From contig CM028922.1 in assembly GCA_016801845.1 (NCBI GenBank), forward strand, positions 3,527,501-3,591,500: a stretch of DNA of 64,000 nt. The letters are read 5' to 3'. The notes under the pieces are model-generated. The model had not been told where the DNA came from. It was given only the letters and a program-made list of their open reading frames with translations, and ran no database searches. Positions within the stretch are counted from its first letter, which is position 1. Each line of letters begins with the position of its first letter. Source of the stretch: Polydactylus sextarius (taxonomy: Eukaryota > Chordata > Actinopteri > Polynemidae). The position numbers were made by a program, and so were the translations under genes. This document shows, piece after piece, positions 48,201 to 61,068 of this stretch.

Positions 48201-51200
48201 TCACCTCTGAATTTCCCACTCAGGTGAGCATTTTCTGCTTTCTGCAACACTGGGATCCAGTTTGGGGAAATCACACTTTAGTCCTTCAGGTTTTACCTGC
48301 TTTGCCAGAACAGAATCCAAGTAACTTAACTAATTCAGCCTCTTTTGGTAAAAGTTAATCGCAGGGATTTTTGTATGCTTTAAGGAGCAGCAGGGGACAT
48401 GGTTAGCTCATTATTTCATTGACATCCCTTTGAGAGTATTTCACTTTAATCTTAGTCAACTTTTACTGTAGTTAATTTTCTTATCTGCTGAATCTAGGAC
48501 TTTCCCCTGTTCACAAAACAAGCGCTTTGAATTTAAATGCACATTAAACACTGCTGCTGTGAGTGGATGTGTTGCACTGACCACATTTAGGCTACATAAA
48601 TGAACCAACGTAAAATTGTTGGCGTTTTTTGGTTTGTTTTTAATCATGAATGAAATTTAAAAGCTCATCATGAGTCATTAATCACAAACTGCATAAGTTT
48701 TTCTGTTTTTAAACGTTGAGTCTGTCATCTCTCTCTCTCTCTGTTGTGTCAAATCAAGAGCCTGTAGGTTGCATTAACGTCACATGTTTAATGTGCGTAA
48801 CATCTGGAAAACAAGTGTTGCGTTCCATATAACACACACACACACACACACACACATTTAAAGGTCATTGTCAACATCTGCTTTTATCTTTATAAAACAT
48901 GTAGTCAAATTACCAGTGATGATCAATGAGGTTCAGCTTCCAGTATATGACACCTGCTAACTGAGCTTTTACATCAGACTTTTTTTCTTTTTTATTGGTT
49001 TAGGGTTTGAGTAAAGTTACGCCTACAAATTGAATAGTAACTGAGGTTTTACTAAAAAAAAAAAGTTGTTATTAAAATGAATGGAAAATAGTGATTAATA
49101 ATAATTAAAAAAAACTGTCAGTGCATTGCCAACAAGTACATCATTAGGACAATATAGAAAGGCTAAATACCAATACTAATGTTAGTTTAAGTGTCCTGGT
49201 GTTTTCTTTAATCTTCTAACTTACAAACCTTTAACTAGAATTCATTTAGAACGGCATTTTTGTCAGAGCTTGTTGATCTATAGAGGTGCTACACATGACG
49301 GGCCGGTGTGGAATGACAGGACATGACACAATGAATTCACTTTGAGCAAAGTGACGTTGAAGAATGTTTCACACGTTGTCTTTACTACGATCACTCACAA
49401 TGAAATGTTTCAGTGTTTCTGGAAAGTCACTGATGCAAACTGCATGAAGAACCATGAACAGAGGAGGTTATACAAGAACATAGAGTACATCACCACCTGG
49501 CAGCGCATCAGCACTCAGGACAATGCTGCAGAAGGCTGATAATGGCTTTCCGACACCAGCCGGTGTGAAGAATTATCGCTGTGGCCTTAGTAAAATGATC
49601 CGCCACTTATTCAAAAAATGTTTTTTTCGTCCTCTTTTACATTCGCCCTCATCCCACTGAATTTTCTCGACCTTTCGTAAGCGTGACGAGAGAGAAATTA
49701 TGAAACCAAAGAGGTCTAAGTCTTATGTTTTATTAATGTAAGTGACGGTGTTGATATTCGCAGAAATTAATTACAGACCAGACGAGCACAGGTCAGACGA
49801 GGTTTTCAGTTTAACTTCTCACAAAGTAGTTCAGCTATATTTGTGCCGAGGCTCTCTCTGCTTTTCCCTCAGGGTTTGTTTGTGATGTCTGAGTTTATTA
49901 CAAAAGCCTTTGGCAGAGTGTGGGAGGTGTGGGATCCAACGATATCACATGTTGTAATTACACTGATGGTTGCCTTTAAGTACCCCTGCCCCAGCTTGTG
50001 GGATGTTCAGTGTCTAATGACCGTCATTAATTTAAATGGGAAATTGCATTATGCTGTATAGTTAACAGTTATTGTCCCTAGCAGAGGTTTAGTCTGACAG
50101 TCCACATGTAACACTGATGTACTTGTTGTTTAATCAATCTCTTATATAACTTCAGGGTTTGCAAAGTGGCATCAGTGTAACAGTGATTTATCTACTTTGC
50201 CGGAGCAAAGCCTTTAAATAAGTTTAGTTTTAAAAACGACTTTAGATGGCAAATGTTTTTTTCCTTTTCCAAAAATGTTCCTTTTTGTACGTGATTTCAG
50301 GCTGAGACATTACAGCTACTAATGTCCAAATATTATAATTCCTGCTTTTCCTAAATTGTTTAATTGTTTTCACACTTCAAATACTTCAATACTTTAAATT
50401 GCGTCCTAATTACGTTCTAAAGGATCTTAAAATGTTTTTGATTTTTTGGTGAACTGTACAGAAACCCTGTACCTGACGCTGTCTCACATCTGTGTACCTG
50501 AAATCTCCTGTTGTTCTTTCCTTTATTTGTTTTTCCTGTTTGTGTCGACCGAGAACGAAACATGTCAGACAGGATATTATCCTTGAGAGCAAACACAGCG
50601 TAGCTGGCGGCCTCATCACACACTGACCATGTCATCACAGACACATACACAACACGGTGCCTTGGAAATCTTCAGAACAGGCCAATAACATCATCACATG
50701 ACCTCTGTTATTTGAGGGCTCGCTGCCGTTTCACTCACAACTTTAAATGTGAGGTGAATCACGATTTTAGAAATACTGTCTTGTTTAATATTACTGTGTC
50801 TACTATGTCTTGGTAACATTAACAACATGAAGATCTCCAAAGTGTAAACATACTGGAATAAACAAAAACAAAAAACCTATCTCCAGAACAAAGATACTTT
50901 CACCAAAATCTATGTTTTATTAATTTCTTATTCCACTAAATGTGGAAAATGTATAAACAACTCAAATGAGAGACATGAGATAGTGACATGGTGTAAACTG
51001 AGACCTGCTCCACTTGAGAAGATGAAGATAACACAGAGGTCGTTCCTGGTAAAGATGAAAGTCTTGAACCAAAATAGACCAGATAGTAGATTTCTGTGGA
51101 TCAGTGGTGAATAAGCCCCAGAATTGTCTGCTATTCCTGCCTCTTATGTTCCTACAGTCGCATCAGAGGACAGGACAAGTGATCTATATGTCTGTTTAGG

Positions 51201-53040
51201 TTGGAGAACTTGTTGTAAAGAATGATACAGAGCTCTTGTAACTTAACAGTGGCACCATGTGAGTATTAATAGTAACGTGTGATACCAAAGATACAGTGGT
51301 GCAGTGATTATTTTGTATTACAAATAAGGACAGCTGGATGTATGCAGAGAGACATAGTCACAGACTCCCAGCCATGTAAATATAGATGTGAATGTGAAGC
51401 TCAGGAATGTGACAGGGATAGCATAGACAGGTCTGGAACTGAATCCAACAAGTAGACATATACAAAGTGCTGGACTCGGCCATGTCATATATGAATGATA
51501 ATTTTATTCCAAACTTCCTTTAGAACAAAGTATATTATCGCTTTAAGTTTGGCTGCATATCCACTCCACAAAGTTTTCAGTTCTCATCAGAGGCACCGGT
51601 GGTTAAATCCCAAACCTCTCTTAAAATCATGAGTCGGTGTCCTCCACCGTATCTTCAGTGATTCTTAGAGCCACTTCGAGAGGGAAAATATCAGCTCCCT
51701 ACTCCTACTCCCTCCTTGAGATTCATTTTATGCCTTTACCTGCGTTCATAATGTGGTAATATACATAGAATGATGAACAGGAAATTATTGAACCCAGTAG
51801 AGCCCTTTTCAGTTCTTTGAGGACTCCTGATGGAGTTATGATGGAGAGTTGATAGGAGAAGAAACTCGCAGCATACCTGTGGACCCGTCCTGCATTTCAA
51901 CTGCTTGATTCAGATCCATGAGTTTAGATCCAGTTTACCAAATACAATGAGTTTTTCAAGGCTCTGAGGGTTTAAGGTTAGTTCTTGTTCCCTTGTTCCT
52001 AATCTTATTTAATGTTGCTCTGACGTTCGTCATTAAAACCATTTAATTTTTCTAATAACTCTTTTTATATTACCCACATTAGAGTCATACACTGTCGATT
52101 TAAACTGTCAATTTAAACCTTATAAATGGAAAAGTTTATGTTTTTCTGTTCTTCTCATCTCTTTGTGACATTCACCATCGTTCTTATTTAAGATTTATTT
52201 CTTTAATGAAACAAGGTTTGTTTTTGAAAGATTTCTGTGCCACAGAAAAGGTAGGAATATGAAAAAGTTTTGATATATGAGCACAGTCAGTTTAGGTATT
52301 TTCAAGGAGACATTTATTGATTATATCTAATGCGGAAATGTGGCTAAAAGGATGAAAGGGAATTATGAATGAAAAAAAATATTAAATTCAGTTTAAATGA
52401 TGGATTATTGACTCCTTGAGCAGTCCCTCTGTCCTCTGACGTAAATGCAGTCACAAACTGCATAGTTTTAACAGGTTAAGTGAGAAGTAGGGCCACCACA
52501 GGCCTCCACAACCTGTACTTTACTCTTTTAATATGGTTTTCCCTTTAATTTACATGTAACCTGAGCTGAGATTAAAGAACATCTACCGTATTCTCTTTTC
52601 TCTCAATCTGATCCAATCCTCTTACTACCATATGTCCTTTCTTTGCTATGTCTTCTTTTATTGCTGTCAGCTGCTGCCATCAACAAAAAAAAAGAGCCAT
52701 ATATAGAGCAGCAAAATTGTTTCTGATGCTGTAGAAATCTCTTTACTGACTGAAGCATACGGTTCATCATGTGCTCAGCAGTTCATGTGTAGCCTTGGGG
52801 TTGATTGTATGCTTTCAACGTTTTTCAATTCAGCACATAAAACCTGTGTTTCTTTACCCTGGCTCTGGGGGTATGGTCCTTTAATTTGTGCAGATTGAAT
52901 GAACAGATCTACCAGGGCATACGATTCAGTGGACTACTGATAAAAATATTACATTTATAAATAGAATATATTTGCTTTTATATTCCTTTATCCACATTGA
53001 AGCTAAAAGGAGAAGCAAAGACGACAGGTAACATTTGTAC
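45201..53040. other. intergenic DNA between convergent nup214 and fam78a
   Basis: About 7.8 kb in which I see no coding exon, RNA gene or intact mobile element. Open frames are short and unsupported. The longest with mixed composition (49342-49539, 65 residues) resembles nothing known to me and has no splice or codon evidence. A (CA)n microsatellite lies at about 48832-48856. Decayed repeats may be present but cannot be named by eye. Confidence 0.6.
48832..48856. repeat. (CA)n microsatellite
   Basis: About 12 CA units in intergenic DNA. Confidence 0.95.
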
Positions 53041-56000
53041 ATTTTATTCATTCATGAAAAAGACCTTTTATTGTATATTTTTTTCCAGGGTTTATTCCCC
53101 CAGTATTGTGCATTTTCACAGTTTTAAATATTTGCCAGAACTGACCCATTTTCAAGTATTGGTGTAAAAGTCAGCTGAACAACAAAACACATACCACTTT
53201 AACTATTTCAGTGCTGTATTTCCAGAAAATGAAACAAACAACATGAGAAGCATACATAGTTGCTCATAGTATCCTCTGTACTACGTTGGGGGTTGTATTT
53301 CAAACAGACAAGAATTATGTAAGTGAATTTCAATAAGGTGAAAAGGAAGATTAACTGTTTTGTGGAACATCAGATTTTCTTCTTCATGGAATAGAACCAA
53401 TAGGAAATGGAGGCAGGTGGTCCTGAGTGTGAAGTTGGGATGTTTTATTGGTTTAAATAAAGGGATGTCTTGTAAGGGTTAAATGGGTACATAAAAGAGC
53501 TAAAGCAAAGGTAGCAGCCCTCAGAAGAACAGTAATGCTGTGGGTTTAGGAGAGGAGGCTTTTGTTCACTTGGCACAGCTGTACAAAAAAGAAACAAGTA
53601 ATGTCCCACGTGGCTACATTTAACATTTACAATGTTTCCCTGGAAAAAAAAAAACAAATATGTTAAATGCATTTAGTAGCCCAACACAACTATACAACTG
53701 AAGATCTTAACAGGCCATTTTATTAAGTGCCAAGACATTTTTTTTTTTTTTTTTTAATTCACAAGTTATATGAACAATATTTTACTGTGTAGTTTTGGCT
53801 TTGTCCAATTTTGGCACTTTTTGTCTTCCGTACAGAAAACGAAACTATGAGCGGTTTTGCTCAGACAGGGATGAACATAAAATCTCTGTGGTGAATATAA
53901 AATAGACAATATTAACACAAAGTCAACACATTCAGACACACACACAGAAGACGAGTGGTGCCCTTTTCCTAATATCAAACTTCATGACAGGCACCCTCTC
54001 AACAACCTCAGTATTTTAAAATGTTATATCTATAAATGTCCTCACTAGCTCATCAACACAAGATATACATAGCTCACTTCCTGTTTATTAGTAGACAAGT
54101 GTGTTTGTGCATACGGCTTTGTAGCATGTGCATGTGTCCAGACAGTCCTCGTGCAGGCTGATAAACGAGTTCACGCTGCCAATGTGACACTGCTGTGACA
54201 ATCAGATACCACACCAGGCCTGCTCCTTCCCCTCAGGGTGTTTGCTAGTATTTGTGAGGCCAAGCTCTGTCCCTGTTTTATGACAAGGACGTAACCTTTC
54301 CTCCACTGTGACTTTGTGTGAGAGAGTTAGAGAATCATGACTCAACAACAGTTCATCAGTGAAACTCCTCATCCTCTCTAAATCCCTCCAATGGGATTTA
54401 AAACACATGCTCACATGAAAACACACACCACCTTGAGGGGACAGGCCACTGTGTGTTGAGCTTTAATTACACTGCATGTAGCTCAGCTCAAATACTATCC
54501 AAGCAAGGCGTTACAAGCCGACCCACAAGTCAAAAATGACCCCATTTTAGATCAGATCAGAGGTCAGTCAGTTCATAACATGAGCCCAAGTTTTCAAAAT
54601 GGATTCAGTTTGGTGTTAGCCTCGTATCCATTCCTCTACAGCCACATGTCTCCAGTTCAGTTTTGGACTGTGGCGCCTCCTCTCACACAAACACGTTGCC
54701 CCTGACCTTTGCTTTTTGACCTCACTTAAACCTTAGCCATGACTCTAGCTAGCCCTTGCATCACACAGCCCGGCTCGGCACAGTTCAGTCCATCTAGGGC
54801 ATGTAAGTGTGTCATGGCAGATCTAATTATGACAGCAGTCCCCAACTAGCCTCTTACTTCTCATCTCTTTTTCCTCCAATCACCACAATGTCCTATGACT
54901 CAGGTGGCAGCGGAGGCAGGTTCCACATGAACCTCACCGAGCAGCAGTGTCTGATGTAGCCATGTACGGGTTTAGAATGTAATTATAATATTTTAATGGC
55001 ATGAATGGGTTTGATCTCTGAGCTCTGGTTCAGCTGGATATTATTTGTCTTACACTACATTAATGTAAATGTTGCCTTGCAGAACCTTTAGCTAAAGTGT
55101 AAGGTTGAGGTCTGAGCTAGCATTTGATTAGATTTACACTAGAAACCATATCACTTGTGGTTTAATAAATGTTTCAAAATTCTGGTTGTTACAATGTTGT
55201 TTTTTTCACACACATATGAGAGTACTATTTTCTCATCTAACCCTCAGAGATCTTTCCAAAAATGTTGAATCCATTAATTTAAAGTCGAATCAGTCGAATT
55301 AATTCTGTTTTGTGATGGTAAAAAGGACCAAATATCCTAAACAAACACACATAAATCAAATCTGAACCAAGTGTGAGGCTGAACGCTTTGCTCAGTCAGT
55401 AGGAAGGAGATGCTAATACACTGTAACAGCAGCAGCGTACAAATCTTTGTGAAATACATGAGCAGATCAGACTTGCATGCAATTTTTTCTTTTTTTTCTG
55501 TTTGTAGCTTCTAAGAGAAAAGCAAAACTGGCCATTAACAAAACAAACGCATTAACATGTTGAAAAAAGAGAGAATTTTCATTTTTGTAGCTGAATCCAT
55601 TAATCCTGAATCCATTAATCCATTAATGGGCATTACCTCATCTAATGTTGGTATTTATCTAACCAGAGCTGTTTCTTAATGCACAAACACACATACACAT
55701 CATGCATATGGTCGTGAAATAAAGTGAGACAAGCTCAAGCACATTCCTGCAGCAAGAGCTACAACTGGCAGAAGCTAAGAAGTGGGTCATCTATATGCCA
55801 AGCAGTTGGGATCAAACTTGTACGTCGCCTGCTCTGCTTTTCAGCCTCAACCACAGATAATGAGCGAAAGAAAGATGAGGGAAAGTGAGAGAAGAGGAAC
55901 AGAGGAGAAATATCAGTGTTAATGACGATTACAGATGACTGAGGATAAGGGCCAAAGAATTTACATAAGACACAAGACAAGTCTTAATTATACTGTCAGA

Positions 56001-57435
56001 GAAAGTAGAGGGGCATTCCTGATATTAAGGAAGGCAACAATTATAAATACAATGTGTATGATTGTCATACGAGCAGATGACAAGTGAGTGGGAGGAGCAG
56101 ATGTTTATACACTCCACTTATTGAAAATTATTCCCCCTGCCTGTGACTGCTTATTAATTTAAAGTATTGATTGTTCAATGTGAGCAATGCAAACACTTAC
56201 TAACAGTGGCAAAAAAAGAGTAGAGTGAGACGAGACATGAAAAAAGGGAAGGGGAGGAAGTGAAAAGAGGCCCTGAGATGGTACGATAGAGAGAGGAAGG
56301 AAAAGTTGTTGTTTTTTTGTTCAGTGCTACAGCTGTCACCAAATCAGATAAAGTGAATGAAATGTGGTTAACTCGGTACATTTTGATCAAGATGTTATTG
56401 CACGTGTAGTTTAATGTGCTGTGCTATTGACGAGTGTTGGCTGTACTGACTTCCTCTGCATGTCCATCTACACAGAGCATCACTGCTGTTGCATAATGCA
56501 CTTGAAACACAACTAGTCGTAACACTGTGTCTGAACATAATGCTGGTTGTACTTGTACGACAATACATTTTGTCAAGTAAATGCAACTGAACATAAAAGA
56601 CAAAAAATTTCAGACCCGGTTCTTCTTCTGTGGTGTCAGTCCTGTCCTAAACCCACACGCCAGCACCAGCAGTTTGGAAGAGACAGGACGATTGAGCAAA
56701 ATACTGCATTGCACTTTGTTTAAGGCTAAAACATTTGCAGTGGAAAGCAATGTAAACTTAAGGCAGCATGGATTGAATGTCTTACATGTTTTTCTTTTAA
56801 AAATGTACTAAAATTGAGCATGTCACACAATGTAATTTGCCATGTGAAGCACATGACGGCAACAACAAACACAATTAAATGCACTCTCTCCCAAACCATA
56901 AATAAAACAAAACTGGTAATTGCACACAGCATTTGTGCATACCCATCTATGTAGCATGTGTGCAGACATGGTCATGTAAATACTCTAATCCACCCACACT
57001 CATAAACCTCGAATCACTCGGCCCAAACAGCCACAATATAAAATTTCAAATAAAAAACAAAGTAATACCCTTGTTTTTCATTTTTGCAATGATTTCATTT
57101 AGCACAGTGAGACCCGACCCAGTTTGAAGGTAGAATGGTTGCAGTTTGTTCACTCCAGTTTTAAATCTATGTTCAAGTAGCCCCCGCCCTCTTTTTTTCT
57201 CAGCTGGTCTTTCTTTTTTTTCAGAGCTGGTTTTGTTCTGTCTATGCCTGTTTTTCTCTCTGTAAGTCATTTTAAAACATAAGAGAGAAGGATAAGGAGG
57301 CAAAACACAGGAAGATTAATGTCAAAGAAGGTTTAAAGCAGTGAGAGCTGGTGAAGAGCAGGAACGGAAAAAAACAGAACCAAAAGGAGATGATACTGTT
57401 AAAGTATCCAAGGCCAGCCTGGTCTGTGAAACAGG
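53041..57435 (-). other. fam78a: probable fam78a 3' UTR and flank
   Basis: No coding sequence is recognised on either strand. Read on the minus strand, AATAAA signals occur at 53067-53072 and 53043-53048, and another at 53444-53449. A long 3' UTR of up to 4.4 kb is therefore possible, though the true end is unknown. A T-run at about 53738-53755 and a small duplicated ATCCATTAAT motif at about 55590-55630 are the only local repeats noted. Confidence 0.35.
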
Positions 57436-57961
57436 TCAGTATTTGGGTGGGATGACCACCACTGGGTCACCACTCTTTGGCCGCCACATCAGCACCTGGG
57501 CGTCATTGGCGTTGGGCTTGACCATGGCATTAGGGGGGATGGGTTCATTTTTACCCATTATCTGGGGCTGTTCCTGGGCCACAGGCTCACTCAGAACCGC
57601 CCTATGACCCAGAGGCTTGTCTGGGTCCACTTTGATGTTAAGTCGCATCCTCCAGCGGATTGTCTGCAGGACGAGCGTCTCTGAGGTGGCCTGGTTGATG
57701 GCCACCAGCCAGGTTGTAAAGCTCTGGTCGCGGTGGATGCTGCTAAGCTGAGGCACATTGCTGTCACTGACCGGCACACCCCAAGTCACGCTGGGGTAAA
57801 AATTGTCATTCATACTAACAGTGAACTTGCTGTCCTTCTTGGTGGGTCCCACAACAGTGCAGGTCTCTGTGGTGTTGCCGTACCACGGGTAGTTGACTCC
57901 ATCCGAGTCGCTGATTGCCTGGATTTTGCCGTCTCGCAGGTCGGGCAACTCCCAGCTTGAC
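57436..57961 (-). CDS. fam78a: fam78a coding exon 2 (C-terminal two thirds)
   Basis: The acceptor on the minus strand is ATTCCAG before 57961; the stop TGA is at 57438-57436. The exon encodes 175 residues containing the longest conserved blocks of the family, from SSWELPDLRDG to VVIPPKY. It is not interrupted by any stop or frameshift. Confidence 0.96.
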
Positions 57962-60900
57962 CTGGAATTTGAAAGGAATGATCAGAAAAGCAGCTCAAAT
58001 TGTAATAAAGTGGAATTATCTTACCAAACATTTATCTCAGATACAATTAACCAGACCAAATTATCCCTGTCTAATTTTTTTCCGTATGAATCACGGAGCA
58101 TTTGCATCTCAGTAATCTTCCTCTTGATATCATTGTCTATTTTAAAACATGTAATAGATGCGAGAGTTTCATTCAAAGCCTCACAGTTGGCTCTTTCCAC
58201 CAATTTTCAAACTGCTGTGGAAAAATACAATACAACAATAAAATATTGTGACACACAGCAGGCGACGCTGAATTCCTTAAGTGACCCAGCACCTCCAGTC
58301 TGTCCAACCATTGATTTTCTGCTCGTAGAGGAAAAAGATTACCTTTCATTCCCTGAAGCTGAAGACCAGCAGAACAGAGGAGATAACAGTGTGATCACAG
58401 CCACATGACTTACTGGGTTGCTTGGCCCGGCCTCACACTCTGATTTATGTGTTCATCCCGGGGGTGAATTAGCATGTCATGCATGATATTAGCTGGCCCT
58501 AGTGTGCGTGAACTGATGCTTCAATCCATTCAATAGATTCCATGTCATAAACTCTGTTAGCTCCAGTATTTAAAAGGAAAATTCATAACCATTTTCCTTT
58601 ATCAGATGATACTTTCCATCAAACGTTAAATCCTAACCAACCTAAATGTCATTTGAAAGGAAATTCAGACCTGTTTCTATGAAGTGCTGGGAGAGTGTTA
58701 TTGCAAAAGAATACAGCAGCTTGTGTAAGTGCCAGAGGTGCCAAGAAATAGCACATCAAGCAGAATAGTAGACTGCATATAGGTGCAATGTGGTAACATC
58801 CACCCAGTGAGGAACTTTGATCATGACTGAGGAAAGCTTTGCAGAGATACAGCTCACTTCCTGTTTGTCTCTTCACTGCCCGCTTTGTCAAAGCCAAATG
58901 GTCTGCAACATTTCGTATGATTATGACAGAACCGCAGGGTTGATAAAAAAACGATTCACTCCTTTAAAGAAACACTACTCAACTGTCTTACACTGTGACT
59001 CCTGAGCATGAATGCACTCTAGATCAGTGATTCCCAACAAGGGGTGCTTGTACTGTAGAGGATACTGTGGAGTAGCTCAACTAACAACAACTAACAGAGA
59101 GTATATATGCCTATGTAGTGAGTCAGCTGTAACAGTAGTAGTTGCAATTGAGAGGCCACTTATGAAATGAGCAGATAAAATTAAATAGGGAATGAATAAA
59201 TGGTTGAAACGAATAGACAACAGTAATGTAAGAAATGAGTTTAAGTTGTTGCATAAATGGAAACTGTTTGCATGGATTCAGTTCAAATTAACTGATGAAT
59301 GGTTGAAACAATTATATGTCAATTGAATTAAGTAATACTGAGACTGTAGGTGCTAAACCTGAGATAAGACGGTTGTGATTTCCTGTTTACCTGTGACCTT
59401 TCATAACCTCCAAAAATTAATGTGGAAAAGGGGCATGTTTCCTGTTTCTGTATCTTTGTTTTGCAAATTGAAGGTAGGTCACTGGAAGTAACAAACTTCT
59501 GTTGATAGAGGATACACTCATGGCCAGAAATTTTCATGCACATGCATTTCTGTCAGATAAAACCCCATTTCCTCCCAGCAAATTGTTAAAATTACAAATG
59601 GAGAAAATAAAGAAGAGCAAATCATTGCCTGAGGATTTAAATCCAAAACTGGTGAAAAGGAAAAAAAGACAATCTCAAGGCCACAAATCCATCTCTAGAC
59701 ATTTTAATGTTCCTGTGTTTATAGCCCATAACACTGTAGCTAATCTCCCTGGACATGGATGAAAGAGAACACTGATAAAAAGATCGCAACAAATGGTGGA
59801 TAAAGAACCTCAATCACTGTCCAGAGTGAAGCTGACTTGCTGGCGCATGGGACAACAGTGTCAGCTCACGATATCTGTCACTATCTGACTGAAAATGGAA
59901 GCTAAAACAGGAAACCCAGAAGGACCCTACTGCTGACACAAACCAGAATGGAGATCGACAAAATCCTTTTGGGAGAATGTCCAGGCTCACGCTCTCTACA
60001 GTCTAACATGGTGGAGGTTCTTCTTGACTGTGTGCAGGTCATTGTGAAATCTGAAGACTACAGAAGAATTCTGGGGCACAATGAGGGTCCCAGCTAAGTT
60101 TCCGTTCAGACCTGGAGCAACTGGCAGAGTTAGTCCAAAATTTTAATAGAGCGACAAGAAACTCATGTAAGAAACTTATTGATTGTTACAGGAAGTGATT
60201 TCAGTTATTTCATCAATCAATTATAATCAATTATAGCTTTATCCTGATCTCCAGTGAGGTTGTTTTGTTTATGTAGAGCACAAATTACCATGCTGCTGTA
60301 CTAAGGCTATTGTCAGTAATTATTAAGCGTATTAATTATTAAACTGGACGATAAAGGTTAATTTTAATTTGACGATGTACTATTACTGTGACAAGTCCCC
60401 ATCTACCACAGTTCCTGTTTGTAGCATTTTTACATTTTAAGTTCAACACAGCAGGCCTCACCTAATCACAACACCCACTGGTACGTGTATGTGCATGTGT
60501 GAATGCCTGCGTATAAATACACACATACCATCCAATCCTATGAATGTATGCATTAGTGAAACTGTTTTAAAATATAGAGGTGATGTGTCAAGAATCCAGA
60601 GCACATCCTGCAGAACCAACCAAAAAAAAAAAAAAAATCATCCATGTTACCTGCCTCAGCTGCTCTGTCTAATTACAGCGGCCTGACACTTTATTAGCAT
60701 CAAAGACACTACTTAGGATGACAGTATCAGCTGCAAGAGCAGATTCATCCCTTGCATCTTAAGAGCGGCTTCAAAAACGAACGTCATGAATAAGTGGCCT
60801 TGATGTGCTCATGAAGTTCTGTCATTACCTGCTTTTGCTGGAAATAAAGTTTAATGGCTAATATTGGAATATGATAATATATGAAGTACATTTAGAGTGT

Positions 60901-60994
60901 TTAATGTCAACACTGCGCGAAGAGAAAATTTGCCATTGCAAACACAACTGCAAAGATGGGTGGGTACATTTAAATAACCCTAAATACAGCGTTG

Positions 60995-61068
<74 letters not shown>

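Noticed and set aside
45201..53040. An undescribed gene or system in the large gap between nup214 and fam78a
   Set aside because: No frame over about 100 residues, no conserved-looking exon and no RNA gene signature could be supported.
59502..59762. 86-residue frame as a standalone gene
   Set aside because: Its second half is the N-terminal part of a Tc1-like transposase, and the rest of that gene follows in broken frames; it is a remnant.
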